A stretch of DNA of 64,000 nucleotides from Treponema sp. Marseille-Q4130 (GCF_014334325.1 NZ_JACSET010000006.1:1-64000), one strand, 5' to 3'. Positions 47,325 to 57,272 are shown, counted from the stretch's first letter. Notes: generated from the letters alone by a model not told the origin. Program-made: numbers and translations.

Positions 47325-48965
47325 ATGGCAAATACCATTGATAACAAAAACGAACTCGATAATTACGGTGTCTGGGTAAAGCGGGCTCCAGAATCCGAAG
47401 CCCAAAGATCCGGAAGCGATGACGATTTTAATTTCGACATCGATCTGCCCGATTTTTCCGATATAGACCCGTCCGCGACCGAAAAAGCGCACAACGATAC
47501 GTCTGCGCTCGAAGACGTCGCTATCGAAGATTTTCTCGACAACGGTTTTTCAGAGCCCCCCGTCCCCGACGATACTATAGAAACGCTCGCGCCGAACGAA
47601 GAAGCCATGCCCGATTTTTTCGGCACGGACGATATGAAAATCGATCCCGTACAGGATTCCGTGTCGGCAGCAAGCGAACAAACAATCCTCCCCGAACTTC
47701 CCGAATCGCCAGATACCGCTTTTGCTCATGACGATACAGTCGTATCTCCCGAAGCCGCAGTCACCGAAGACGTCGACTTGTCGGATTTCGGGGTCGATTT
47801 CAGCGCCGACGAAGCTCCGTCCGATACGCCGTCAACGGGAAGTACGGCACCCGCTCAAGCGCAAGCGCCTCGTGTCGATTACGATCTTACCGTTTCCGCC
47901 GACGACGGCGCCGTCCCTTCGGTGCAGACAAACGGCGTCCCCGACAGTTTCGACGAAGAAGCGAAATCGCTCATGGACAATGCGCCGTCTCCGCGAACGG
48001 AAAGCAATGACCTTTTGCGGCAAATCGTCGAAGACCTTTCGGGATTAAAAAACGAAATCTCGACGCTGAAAACGGAATTGGCCGAATTAAAATCACGGGG
48101 GGGAACTCCGACGACGGAAACGCAGGCCGGCGGTTTTTTCAGCGATTTGGACGAAGACGAAACGATTTCGCTTTCGGGCGACGAGCTCGACAATATCATG
48201 AGCAGCGCCGATTTTTTGAACAACGAAAGCAAGGTCGATGCGCTCGCAGAAGAGATAAAAGCTCCCGCAGAAAGTGCGGCGGCGGTCGATCTCCCTGTCG
48301 TCCCCGACATCCCCGTCACGGAAAAATCTGCGGAAGAATTTTCGACGGACGATTTTTTTATTCCGGAATCCGATGTACTTCCCGAACTTCCGGCGGAACT
48401 CGACAGCGTTTCCGAAGAAGCGTCGCTTGAAGAGATTCCCGAAGAAGCCGAACTTGAAGAACTTCCCGGTGAAGATGTCGATATTCCTGAAGAGACGGCA
48501 ATTCCGAAAGTCGACGACATCTTAGCCGAAACCGTACCGAGCGAGCCTGTCGCGGACGTGCAGAATGAGGTTGGAAAAACGGAAATCATCGACGCTGTAT
48601 CTGAAGACTTTTTCCAAACGGATACGACAACGGTCGATACGACAACAACGGATGATTTTTTCAAAACGAATTCGGAGGCGGCAGCGACGCCGGACGATTT
48701 TTTCAAAGCCGATTCCGTTGCGGCCGAAGCTGCTCCTGCAGAAGTTGCGTTTACCGACGCCGAAGAACCCGCGTCAAAAGCGCCTCCCTCTTCCGGATCA
48801 GCAGCTTCAAGTCTGCCTGCGAATTTGACCGAAGAAATCAAATCGGTTCTCCTCTATATGGATCAACTGCTCGAAGATTTGCCTGAAGAAAAGATTGTCG
48901 AATTCGCGCGTTCCGAACAATTCGCGACGTATAAAAAGCTGTTTACGGATTTGGGATTGGCATAA
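47325..48965 (+). CDS. Acidic low-complexity protein with conserved C-terminal domain
   Basis: This 546-residue protein is very acidic and largely disordered, with many repeats of D-D-F-F (TTDDFFKTN, TPDDFFKAD, STDDFFIPE). A short coiled coil at about 228-250 (LSGLKNEISTLKTELAELKS) and a C-terminal helical block (EIKSVLLYMDQLLEDLPEEK) are the ordered parts. It has no signal peptide. It is co-directional with the Maf-type genes. I know similar acidic proteins only from treponemes, with no proven function; a scaffold for periplasmic-flagellum or envelope assembly would be a guess. Confidence 0.6.
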   Translation: MANTIDNKNELDNYGVWVKRAPESEAQRSGSDDDFNFDIDLPDFSDIDPSATEKAHNDTSALEDVAIEDFLDNGFSEPPVPDDTIETLAPNEEAMPDFFGTDDMKIDPVQDSVSAASEQTILPELPESPDTAFAHDDTVVSPEAAVTEDVDLSDFGVDFSADEAPSDTPSTGSTAPAQAQAPRVDYDLTVSADDGAVPSVQTNGVPDSFDEEAKSLMDNAPSPRTESNDLLRQIVEDLSGLKNEISTLKTELAELKSRGGTPTTETQAGGFFSDLDEDETISLSGDELDNIMSSADFLNNESKVDALAEEIKAPAESAAAVDLPVVPDIPVTEKSAEEFSTDDFFIPESDVLPELPAELDSVSEEASLEEIPEEAELEELPGEDVDIPEETAIPKVDDILAETVPSEPVADVQNEVGKTEIIDAVSEDFFQTDTTTVDTTTTDDFFKTNSEAAATPDDFFKADSVAAEAAPAEVAFTDAEEPASKAPPSSGSAASSLPANLTEEIKSVLLYMDQLLEDLPEEKIVEFARSEQFATYKKLFTDLGLA

Positions 48966-48966
48966 T

Positions 48967-49854
48967 ATGGGCTTGCTCAGCCTCGTTTCGGGTGGAGAGG
49001 CAAAAAAAACTTCCGGGCTTTTAGCCGCAGCCGCTCCGCTTGCACAAAGAACGTCGTACGCTTCGTTTCCGGATTTGTGCGGGGCTTTCGACATCGGACA
49101 CGGTGCCGTTTTCGAAATCACCGACGACAGTTTTGTGATGAGCGCGTGTACGGGCTTAGATGCGGCAAGCGCAGCTCTTTCCGTTTCCTCTTCCGATTTT
49201 TGGGACGGCACGATCGGCACCAATTCGTCCGTAAAAAGTTTTTCAAAGCCGGCGGGTAACCTCACCGCGTTTTACCAGCTTTTTTCGCCGCGTATACGGG
49301 AGCGGCTTTTATGTCTTCATTTTTTCCGCCTTTCATCCGATGCGATTTTTATGAAAGCGGATTTTACCGGAGAAACCTCGGTTCCTCCCCCCGAAGCGAT
49401 AAAAATCCCCCTAGAAAAATTTATTAAAAACGGAAACGCAGGTGACGAGCGAAGCGACAACGAATCGCTTGCTTCCGTCCATGCATCGCTTTTGCAGGAA
49501 AAAAATGCAACGCTCTTTTTGCTTTCGACAAAAATCGCCATAAACCGGATACTCATTTCATATGCGCCGAAAAGCGAACCGATCAAAGACCGGCTTTTCA
49601 GCGCGATCTACACGGATGCGGTCGACACGCTCGAACGCTCCTTTGGCGCTCCGAACGTCTGCCGCAGAGGTAAAAACGGAGAACTCCACATCGTACTTTT
49701 TTGCCGTGCCGACTTCGACGAAGCCGTTTTGCAATTTCACATAAGCCGCGCTCTCACTCCCCTGCTCGACAAGGCGGCCGAGTCGCTCATGCTCATCAAA
49801 GCGGGTACGGCTCACACAGCGGAAGACATCGAACGATTTACCGCCGAAGGTTGA
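48967..49854 (+). CDS. Conserved hypothetical protein
   Basis: Start ATG 48967 follows the previous stop by one base, giving 295 residues; an upstream frame from 48895 overlaps that gene and is rejected. The sequence has two parts: residues 1-130 with AAAAPLAQRTSYASFPDLCG, and residues 180-295 with LFSAIYTDAVDTLERSFGAP and ELHIVLFCRADFDEAVLQFH. No signal or membrane segment is seen. Translation is coupled to both neighbours, which points to a shared task with the Maf proteins. Confidence 0.55.
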   Translation: MGLLSLVSGGEAKKTSGLLAAAAPLAQRTSYASFPDLCGAFDIGHGAVFEITDDSFVMSACTGLDAASAALSVSSSDFWDGTIGTNSSVKSFSKPAGNLTAFYQLFSPRIRERLLCLHFFRLSSDAIFMKADFTGETSVPPPEAIKIPLEKFIKNGNAGDERSDNESLASVHASLLQEKNATLFLLSTKIAINRILISYAPKSEPIKDRLFSAIYTDAVDTLERSFGAPNVCRRGKNGELHIVLFCRADFDEAVLQFHISRALTPLLDKAAESLMLIKAGTAHTAEDIERFTAEG

Positions 49855-49858
49855 TGCC

Positions 49859-51340
49859 TTGGGCATACGCTTTTTTACCGCAAAAAGCGGTCTCCCGACC
49901 TGCGCAGCAAACGGTACGAATCTCCATTCATCATACGATCCCGAACGTGAAGCCGAACGCTTTGTCGCCTCAATTTCCGCTCCTTTCAATCCGCAGTACG
50001 TCGTCGTCACGGAACCCGCACTATCGTATTGCGCGCAGTTTTTTCGAAAGCGTTTCCCCTCCGCCGTTCTCGCCGCCGTGCGCTATGCGCCTCATCTTTC
50101 GGAAACGGACAGAGCGTGGGATATCGTCTTCGATGCGGCACAAAATGAAGTACGGCTTTCGGATGCGCTCTTCGATACGCTCGGCGAAGAAGGTTTGTGC
50201 TCCGCTCTTTTCGCTTCGTGGCAGCCTGCCTCTCGCGCATTTCCCGAAAAAGATGCAGCCGTTTGGCAAGAGATAAAATATGCGGTCGATAAGGGACGCG
50301 ACGTCCTCTTTACGCGAAGCGGTTTTGCCTCCCGCTGGATAGCGAATGCGTTTTTTATCTGCAAGCACATAGAACGCGCAGGTCGCATCGTCAACGGCTC
50401 GTCTCCCGTCGTCGTCGCAGCTTCAGGGCCGAGCCTCAAAAGCGCACTCCCCTATCTCGCGGAGTTTCGACTGTCGTACTTTCTCATCGCCGCATCATCG
50501 GCTCTTTCGGTTTTAACTGCATACGGCATCGTCCCCGACCTCTGCATCGCAACCGACGGCGGCTTTTACGCAAAAGCACACCTGTCGCCGCTTTTGCGTT
50601 TTCCGCACATACCGCTTGCACTCGCCGAAGAAGCTTCGTGCGGCGGAGCTATTTTATCGACCTGCGCCATCATACCGCTGTCATACGGCGACGGACTTGC
50701 CGCAAACCTTTTTGCAGCCTGCGGCATTCCTTCGATGAAAATCGAACGGAACGGAACGGTCAGCGGCTCTGCGCTCGACTTTGCGCGGAGCATAACGGAT
50801 GGAAGCGTTTTTTTATGCGGTCTCGATATGGCGCCCGCTTCAGGCTTCCAGCACGCCCGACCGAACGCGCTCGAAAAAGGTGGCGCAGCGTCCTGCATGA
50901 AAACATATCCGAACGAAACGAAAAACAGCGCTTCGCGATTTGCTTCCGGTTCGCTTGAACTCTACCGGAAATGGTTTCAATCGCTTCCGAAAGCGCGCGT
51001 AAAAAACGTATACCGCTTCGCCCACGATTACCGCTTTTCGAATACGCTCGGCGCGATTACCGATGTCGATGCCGCTTTTTTTGAACAATCGCTTTCGCCG
51101 CTCAGAACGCTACCGCGGATCGCAGATGAAGCGCTTCCGAAAAAAGATGCCGTACAAAAAGCCGCACGCGATTTTTTAAAGCTGCACGCAGGAAGCGACG
51201 CATGGCTTCATGAAATTTTTCCCGCGGAATACGTTTCGCGACAGAGAGAACCGAATGCGGAAAAAAAAGAGAACAAAGCGGAAATGCTCGCAAAAAAAAG
51301 CGATGCGCTGTCGAAAAAGATAGCGAGGATAATAGGATGA
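49859..51340 (+). CDS. MptE-like / Maf flagellin glycosylation protein 1
   Basis: This 493-residue protein has the DUF115 core: SSPVVVAASGPSLKSALPYL, then LIAASSALSVLTAYGIVPDL and GSALDFARSITDGSVFLCGLDMA. The GPSL motif and D-L-C-I-A-T-D-G-G binding site mark the MptE-like/Maf family, which transfers nonulosonic-type sugars to flagellins in spirochaetes, Campylobacter and others. The start is TTG 49859, 5 bases after the previous gene. Its last codons overlap the next gene by ATGA. Confidence 0.8.
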   Translation: MGIRFFTAKSGLPTCAANGTNLHSSYDPEREAERFVASISAPFNPQYVVVTEPALSYCAQFFRKRFPSAVLAAVRYAPHLSETDRAWDIVFDAAQNEVRLSDALFDTLGEEGLCSALFASWQPASRAFPEKDAAVWQEIKYAVDKGRDVLFTRSGFASRWIANAFFICKHIERAGRIVNGSSPVVVAASGPSLKSALPYLAEFRLSYFLIAASSALSVLTAYGIVPDLCIATDGGFYAKAHLSPLLRFPHIPLALAEEASCGGAILSTCAIIPLSYGDGLAANLFAACGIPSMKIERNGTVSGSALDFARSITDGSVFLCGLDMAPASGFQHARPNALEKGGAASCMKTYPNETKNSASRFASGSLELYRKWFQSLPKARVKNVYRFAHDYRFSNTLGAITDVDAAFFEQSLSPLRTLPRIADEALPKKDAVQKAARDFLKLHAGSDAWLHEIFPAEYVSRQREPNAEKKENKAEMLAKKSDALSKKIARIIG

Positions 51341-52992
51341 AGGCGCTTTTTTCATCGATCATCGCCGCAAAAAACGGAAGCCCCGTCCCTCTCTTTTACA
51401 ACGGCAAAAGCATGCACTCGCGCTACGATCCCGAAAAAGAAGCGGAGCAGGCGGCTTTGCACGTAAACGAATCGAAGTTTTTTATAGTCGCAGGAGCGGG
51501 CGGCGGCTACTTTATCCGCGCGCTCAAAAAACGCTTTCCCGGCTCTATCATCCTCGCTGCGGAAAACTCGCAGGACGACATCGATTTTTTAAAGCGTATC
51601 CCCGTCTTCCGCGATCTGCTTTCGGACAAGCGCGTCCGCATCTTTCCCGTCGAAAAAACGTGTGATGCGATGCTTCGATTTTACGTACCCGCCTTTTACG
51701 GCTCGTTTTCGATCATCGAAACGCCTTCGTGGGCGAACGAAAACAAAGTCGGCATCGAAGTCTTTCGAACCGAAACGGCAAGCGCGGCGAGAGCGATTGC
51801 AGCCGATTATTCCGCCCAAACGCACTTCGGAAAAATCTGGCAGCGCAATATCATCGTAAACCTCGCTCAAATCGGTACGCAATCTGCAAGGACGGACAAC
51901 ACACCGACTGATGCGCAATCTGCAGGGACGGACGGCACGCAAAACAAAGCGGCGTTCACCGCGCAATCCCGTACGGAAGACGATGAATACACCGAAGCAG
52001 GCGATGCGCAAAACGATGCGTCGTTCGCCGCTCCTTTCGACAAAACGGCGCTCATCGCGGCGGCAGGCCCTTCGCTCGACAAAGCCCTTACACGCATCGA
52101 AAATCATCGAAACGATTTTTATATCATTGCAACCGATACCGCATACCGAAGTTTTTCAAAGCGCGGCATAAGATGCGACGCCGTCGTATCGATCGACGGT
52201 CAAATCCTGTCGGCGGAACATTTTTTTTCAGAAACGGAACGGTATCGAACGCTCTTCGTCTTCGACTTATGCGCGCACCCGAGCGCAGTGCGTTTTATTA
52301 AAAAAGCGGGCGGCAAAATCGCCTTCGTTCAAACAGGCCATCCGCTTGCCCGCTACGCATCGCAGTTTTCGGAGCACACAAGAGGTGCACCTTTTCCGCA
52401 CATCGCGACGGGAGCGGGAACGGTGACGGTCGCCGCACTCGACTTTGCGCTTAAAGCGGGTTTTTCCGATATCGCCGTCTGCGGTGCGGATTTTTCGTAT
52501 TCGGAAAAACCGTACATGAAAGGTACCTACCTCGACGCGCGCTACAACGCCGAAAGCGGACGTACCCGATCGGCGGAAACGGCGTTCAACTCGCTTATGT
52601 TCCGCACCGAACTTTTTCAAAACGCAGGCTCCCGCACGACGGAAGTGCTCGGCGCATACCGCAAAACATTCGAATCGCTCCTCTCAGAAAACTGTGAACG
52701 TATCGATTACGACGGCGCTTTCTACCGCGCGGCCGCAAAAAAAACACCCTCTCCGCTCCGCTTTTGCACTTCATTCGATACGTCATCCTTCGCCGCATTT
52801 TTTAAAACCGATTTTTTGCAATCCGCGAAAGAGCTTTCATACCCCGATTTCGCTCCCGCTGTCGCTTCGCTCTTTCCCGCCGTCGCTTCGCTTCGAAAAC
52901 AAAAAAATGAAAACGCATTCGAAGTTTTTCCCGAACTCTTGAAACTTGCATACGTCGAGATTCTGAGATATACTCAATATTATGAAACGTAA
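51337..52992 (+). CDS. MptE-like / Maf flagellin glycosylation protein 2
   Basis: This 551-residue paralogue has KTALIAAAGPSLDKALTRIE, YIIATDTAYRSFSKRGIRCD and TGAGTVTVAALDFALKAGFS. Compared with its neighbour it carries a Thr/Gln/Asp-rich insertion before the core (about residues 182-230), encoded by imperfect repeats. The N-terminus (LFYNGKSMHSRYDPEKEAEQ) also matches the other paralogue, including the SRYDPE motif (SSYDPE there). It ends inside the next gene by 11 bases. Confidence 0.8.
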   Translation: MKALFSSIIAAKNGSPVPLFYNGKSMHSRYDPEKEAEQAALHVNESKFFIVAGAGGGYFIRALKKRFPGSIILAAENSQDDIDFLKRIPVFRDLLSDKRVRIFPVEKTCDAMLRFYVPAFYGSFSIIETPSWANENKVGIEVFRTETASAARAIAADYSAQTHFGKIWQRNIIVNLAQIGTQSARTDNTPTDAQSAGTDGTQNKAAFTAQSRTEDDEYTEAGDAQNDASFAAPFDKTALIAAAGPSLDKALTRIENHRNDFYIIATDTAYRSFSKRGIRCDAVVSIDGQILSAEHFFSETERYRTLFVFDLCAHPSAVRFIKKAGGKIAFVQTGHPLARYASQFSEHTRGAPFPHIATGAGTVTVAALDFALKAGFSDIAVCGADFSYSEKPYMKGTYLDARYNAESGRTRSAETAFNSLMFRTELFQNAGSRTTEVLGAYRKTFESLLSENCERIDYDGAFYRAAAKKTPSPLRFCTSFDTSSFAAFFKTDFLQSAKELSYPDFAPAVASLFPAVASLRKQKNENAFEVFPELLKLAYVEILRYTQYYET

Positions 52993-54502
52993 AAGCATTA
53001 CCGTCTATTCGATCGTCATCTCCGCCGTCTTTGCGGCGGCAATCATATTCCTGTGCTACAAACTCGGCTACGAATACGCGACCGGAAGGGAGCGCACCGG
53101 CCGCACGTTCGACGGCCTCGCCGCGACAACGCGAAGCGCGCTTTCACGTTACGGCGATTCATCTCCCGACTTCCGCGACGCATTCGTTAAAGCCTGCGGC
53201 ACCTACGACGATTACGCTTTTATCACTTTAAAAAATACTGCAGGTATGCTCTTCTCCTATCCGCAAAACGAAGACCCTTCTGAGGTGCGCACGTCACGGT
53301 TTTGCGAAATGCATTCGAGCAGCTTTCAAGCGGGAGACGATACGTACATCCTCTCGGCATCGATGTATCTCATCCGTCCCGTTTCCGTCTTTTACTATGC
53401 GCGTTTTTCGTTTATCGTTATACTCACCGTTACCGTATTTACGCTTGTCTTATTACTGTATCTGCATTTTGCCGCTTCCGAAAACGCCGCCGCGGACAAT
53501 ATCGACCTTATCCCCGAAACGGCATATGATAAGGCACCCCTCGCGAAGGCCGAAAACGGACTTTACCCCTTCGATGACGATCTCCCGATCGACGACGGAT
53601 TTCCGACAGACGATACGATCGTAGCGGGAAGCGGAAAAAAATTCGGCAGGACGAGAGACTCCGGCATCGAAGAGGATCTTTCGGACGATGAACGCTTTTC
53701 CGACGACGAAGTTTTTGGAGCCGATAAAAATTCCGCAGTCTCCGACAAAAACCAGTACGGCGACTTACTCGTAGCGGACGGCGCACTTCCCGATAGGGAC
53801 GATTTGCTCGAAGAAGAAAAAAGTATGATACAGGATGCCGCAGCGCATAAAAAAATATTCGACGGGACCGCAACTGCGGACAATGCGGAAAAGATATCCT
53901 ACGGTCGATTCGAAAACGATGCGGCAGGCGGCGAAACGGTATACATTCCGCCTGAAACGCCGTTTTTGGAAGAAGCGAACGAATCGCAAAACGATTCGGC
54001 AGACCGCTTTTCGCCCCTCACCGGATTCGGCAGGGCGCACAACCTTGAAGCGCGGCTCGACGGCGAATTGATACGGGCGGCATCTTCGGAACGGGATCTG
54101 TCGCTGTTTATGATACGGATCCCGAACCTCTCGTTCGCTTCAAACGCGTCAAAGCGAATATGTGCATATCTTTTCGAACGCTTTCAATCGAACGATCTGC
54201 TCTTCGAATATATGACCGACGGCTTTTCGATAATCAAACTCGATACGACCGTCGACGGCGCACTCGAAATGGCCGACGGGGTTCGAGAAGATATCGTCAA
54301 AATAATAAAAGGCGAAAACATGGAAACGAAATGCGCGATCGGCATCTCGTCCCGCTCCGTGCGGATGCTGCCGGGAAAACGCCTCATACAGGAAGCGAGC
54401 GAAGCGCTCGAAAACGCATTGCGCGATGACACATCCCCGATTGTCGCATTCCGCGCAGACGCCGACAAATACCGCAGGTTTATCGAGGAAAGGCAAAGCT
54501 GA
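52982..54502 (+). CDS. Membrane protein with degenerate GGDEF domain
   Basis: This 506-residue protein has membrane segments at about 6-26 and 138-160 enclosing an extracytoplasmic sensor-like region of 110 residues. A long acidic linker follows. The C-terminal 170 residues keep the GGDEF fold (FSPLTGFGRAHNLEARLDGE, LFERFQSNDLLFEYMTDGFS) but the signature loop reads EYMTDGF, so cyclase activity is unlikely. It may bind nucleotide or act as a structural sensor. It ends the rightward block with the Maf genes. Confidence 0.7.
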   Translation: MKRKSITVYSIVISAVFAAAIIFLCYKLGYEYATGRERTGRTFDGLAATTRSALSRYGDSSPDFRDAFVKACGTYDDYAFITLKNTAGMLFSYPQNEDPSEVRTSRFCEMHSSSFQAGDDTYILSASMYLIRPVSVFYYARFSFIVILTVTVFTLVLLLYLHFAASENAAADNIDLIPETAYDKAPLAKAENGLYPFDDDLPIDDGFPTDDTIVAGSGKKFGRTRDSGIEEDLSDDERFSDDEVFGADKNSAVSDKNQYGDLLVADGALPDRDDLLEEEKSMIQDAAAHKKIFDGTATADNAEKISYGRFENDAAGGETVYIPPETPFLEEANESQNDSADRFSPLTGFGRAHNLEARLDGELIRAASSERDLSLFMIRIPNLSFASNASKRICAYLFERFQSNDLLFEYMTDGFSIIKLDTTVDGALEMADGVREDIVKIIKGENMETKCAIGISSRSVRMLPGKRLIQEASEALENALRDDTSPIVAFRADADKYRRFIEERQS

Positions 54503-54527
54503 GCGGGCATTATTCCCTGCACGGACT

Positions 54528-55301
54528 TCAGAGCTTCCGTTTTACCGCCGCGTTTTTATCCGCAGAAGCCTCACCTTTTACCGCATCTGCACTTTTATCC
54601 GCAGCGGTTTTGTCCGCTCCGCTTTCGTCGGCAGCTCCGCTTTTATCCGCAGGAGCTGAGGTCTTATCCGCTGCGTTTCCTTCCGAAGTTTCATCTTTTG
54701 TATCCGCAGAGCCGCCTTTCGATGCTTTTTCCTCGTCCGCCTTTTTCAAATCGGCCAAGCGCTTTTCGTAATCGGCAAGGGATGTGCTTTCGGGAAACCC
54801 TTCTTTTAAGAGCGCGATAGCTTCTTCCGCACCGGCCGTATCTTTTTGAGAGAGCAAAACGGCGATGAAGTTTACAAGCACCGTTTCGTTTTGCGGATTT
54901 TCATCGACGAGCGTTTTATACGCCGTCTTTGCGCCTGCAAGATCGCCCGACATCGCTTGTATGTACGCAAGCGACATCCGCACGCTCACATTTTGAGCGT
55001 CTCGCTCGAGCAGCCGTTTGTAGATTTTTTCCGCTTCGCCCCAATTTTTTGACAGAGCGTACATCCTGCCCAATTTATATATCGCAGTCCAATAGAGGCT
55101 TTCGTCCTTCATTGCGCGATTATAATACTGTGCAGCTTTATCGTATTTTTCAAGCTCGGCGTATGCATCGGCGATCGCCATGTATTCGGCGGCAAGAGAA
55201 GAACGAGTGACGGCAGCTTCTCCGGGGATCGGAAAATGCGCACCCGTTTTGCACGAAACGACAAACAATGCCGCTGCAACGGCGGCCGCTTTCCGCATCA
55301 T
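54528..55301 (-). CDS. TPR-repeat lipoprotein
   Basis: The start is ATG 55301, overlapping the upstream stop (TGATG). The 257-residue product has a lipoprotein signal (AAAVAAALFVVSC) and three to four TPR repeats (ADAYAELEKYDKAAQYYNRA, IYKLGRMYALSKNWGEAEKI, SLAYIQAMSGDLAGAKTAY). The last 70 residues are a disordered Ala/Asp/Lys repeat (SADKSADAVKGEASADK). TPRs bind protein partners at the membrane surface. Coupling to the UPRT-like gene is conserved-looking but unexplained. Confidence 0.75.
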   Translation of the reverse strand: MMRKAAAVAAALFVVSCKTGAHFPIPGEAAVTRSSLAAEYMAIADAYAELEKYDKAAQYYNRAMKDESLYWTAIYKLGRMYALSKNWGEAEKIYKRLLERDAQNVSVRMSLAYIQAMSGDLAGAKTAYKTLVDENPQNETVLVNFIAVLLSQKDTAGAEEAIALLKEGFPESTSLADYEKRLADLKKADEEKASKGGSADTKDETSEGNAADKTSAPADKSGAADESGADKTAADKSADAVKGEASADKNAAVKRKL

Positions 55302-56335
55302 CAACCCAACACTGTCTGTTCGATTTTGTACAGCTGCGAGCGGTACAAACCTGCGATATTGCTTCCGTAATCGGCGATGAGCTGCATGATATTGCGCGGC
55401 GAATCTTTTGCGTCCGTGCCGTTCAAGCGGTCACCCGCATCGCCCAAGCCGGGCATGATGTATGCGGACGTGTTGAGCGCGGGATCGAGCCACAACGTAT
55501 AGCACGTGCAGTTTTCAAGGGCGCGCGTAACGCGGATGCTGCCTTTGAGCGCGGAGATCGTGTTAAAAAATTGAATCGATTTCGGACGGACGCCCTGTCC
55601 CTGCAAATATTTTACGACGGTAACGAGAGAACCGCCGGTCGCATTCATCGGGTCGGCAAAAATCAAATCCTTTCCGTCGAGCTCTTCGAGATTGAAAAAG
55701 GATTTTTTCAAATTCAAAACGTATTCCATATCCGCTTCCGATTTTTGATCGTTGCGGCTGATCTTAAAAAGCGCAAAGGGCGTCACGTAATCGTGCGACG
55801 AATACTCTTCGATCTCTTTCGATATGATCATACTCGGAAGCAGCGCACCGCGGAGCATGACGCACATCACGGCGTTTTCGATTTTCGAGTCGATATCGGG
55901 TATTTTGTGGACGGCATAATTTTGCACCGGATAGGTTACCGGCGTTTTGACGATCATATAATTTTTTTTCGACGAATGCGCATCGGTGTACGCCATGCGA
56001 AACAGCATTTCATACGCGCGCTGACTATAATAGATAAATTCCTGATGGCTCGTGTTTATATCGCGCAGTTTGGAAATGACGCGGGACGCTTCGGCGTGCG
56101 CGCCCTCTTCGGTGACAAAGGAATAGACGCGTATGTGCGGGTGCCCCGCACAGATCTCCTGCATTTTGTGTCCCATCGCGTTGAACGCATCGATGATCTT
56201 TTGTTTGTTTACAGGATCGAACGACTTCATCGTTTCTTTGTACATTTTATCGAGCTCATCCAAATCGATTTGATCCTGCCGCGTCAAGTACCCGTCGAGG
56301 TCTTCCGCTTTCAAGATAACTTCATCGCCTGCCAT
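55301..56335 (-). CDS. upp: Uracil phosphoribosyltransferase-like protein, N-terminally extended
   Basis: This 344-residue protein ends in a UPRT domain: [20 protein letters not shown] is the PRPP loop and [20 protein letters not shown] the uracil-binding region. It salvages uracil with PRPP to UMP, if active. Usual UPRTs are near 208 residues; here about 120 extra N-terminal residues ([20 protein letters not shown]) form a helical domain of unknown role. It lies 72 bases after the Tp0453-like gene. Confidence 0.75.
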   Translation of the reverse strand: MAGDEVILKAEDLDGYLTRQDQIDLDELDKMYKETMKSFDPVNKQKIIDAFNAMGHKMQEICAGHPHIRVYSFVTEEGAHAEASRVISKLRDINTSHQEFIYYSQRAYEMLFRMAYTDAHSSKKNYMIVKTPVTYPVQNYAVHKIPDIDSKIENAVMCVMLRGALLPSMIISKEIEEYSSHDYVTPFALFKISRNDQKSEADMEYVLNLKKSFFNLEELDGKDLIFADPMNATGGSLVTVVKYLQGQGVRPKSIQFFNTISALKGSIRVTRALENCTCYTLWLDPALNTSAYIMPGLGDAGDRLNGTDAKDSPRNIMQLIADYGSNIAGLYRSQLYKIEQTVLG

Positions 56336-56407
56336 AGTTCCTCCGCGATCGTTTAAATTTTGAATGCCGCCTCCGATTTTTTATCCGATCGGTGCGGCGT
56401 ATTTTTT

Positions 56408-57271
56408 TTACAATACGAACAATTTATACAGCTGCCGCTTATTGATTCGAATACCCGATACCGTAATATTCGTCGGCGAATTTCTCGTCGTTTGCGCGTT
56501 TGTCAAACCGAATGCGAGAGCGAGCATCGCCTCTCCCGCGCGCACGATATTTTTATTATTAAAATCGAATTCGATCGACATGAAGTACTGATCTTCATGC
56601 GCGCTGTCGACTGTCATCGCGCCTTTGACATAATTGAGCTGCAGATTTAAATTCGTGCCTGTGAGGATCGTCAAAAACGAAAGCGGGTTCGGCGCGTAAA
56701 AACGTATTTCGCTCCCCGACACATTGAGCCAGTCATAGACGGCATCGCTCACATTGTGCGAGATGCTCCCTCCGTATGCGTGAGCATCAAACGAGGAAAG
56801 CATGGGCCTCACATCGTTTGCGGCGCAGACGATACTCGGCGACGGAAAAGCGAGAGAAACGCCGTTCGCCGCATAATAAAAATACGGACGAATGCTTCTT
56901 TCGGGTATATGGGTTTCGGTTTTCCACTGCGCGCTTTTTAAAAGAAGCGCTTGAGCCGTGCGCCTCGGAATATTTCCGGAAACGGCGGCTTCGACCGAAA
57001 AGCTCGTTTTCGTGCGCGAGATCGCCGCGTAAATCGTATCGATGCGGCCTGAGATGAGCTTTGCGTCGCTTTCGGAAATATGCTGCGCGCTCGCCCTCAA
57101 AATCCGTTCGACGAGTTCGCCGTCCGTTTTTTTCGGGATCCGCATATAAAAAGAGGCATCTCCCGAAAGCAAATCGATCGGATTGACTTCCGCTCCTTTC
57201 GGAAGCGACGCACAAGAACCCAGAAGAATGATGATGAGAGAAGCAAAAAGAGATACCCGCACGGACGGCAA
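56408..57271 (-). CDS. Lipoprotein, likely orthologue of Tp0453
   Basis: I place the start at TTG 57271, one base after the ileS stop, with AAGGCG in the ileS end; this gives 287 residues. A lipoprotein signal (SLFASLIIILLGSC) and the following SLPKGAEVNPIDLLSGDASF are clear; the longer frame from 57460 lies inside ileS. In T. pallidum the gene next to ileS (Tp0452) encodes Tp0453, a lipid-anchored outer-membrane protein of 287 residues as I remember it. Size, lipobox and place match, so orthology is likely, but sequence identity was not checked. Confidence 0.65.
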   Translation of the reverse strand: MPSVRVSLFASLIIILLGSCASLPKGAEVNPIDLLSGDASFYMRIPKKTDGELVERILRASAQHISESDAKLISGRIDTIYAAISRTKTSFSVEAAVSGNIPRRTAQALLLKSAQWKTETHIPERSIRPYFYYAANGVSLAFPSPSIVCAANDVRPMLSSFDAHAYGGSISHNVSDAVYDWLNVSGSEIRFYAPNPLSFLTILTGTNLNLQLNYVKGAMTVDSAHEDQYFMSIEFDFNNKNIVRAGEAMLALAFGLTNAQTTRNSPTNITVSGIRINKRQLYKLFVL

Positions 57272-57272
57272 T

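Noticed and set aside
55268-56356. 362-codon open frame opposite the UPRT-like gene
   Set aside because: Antisense shadow; composition is implausible (many Arg, Phe, His) and the sense frame has clear UPRT motifs.
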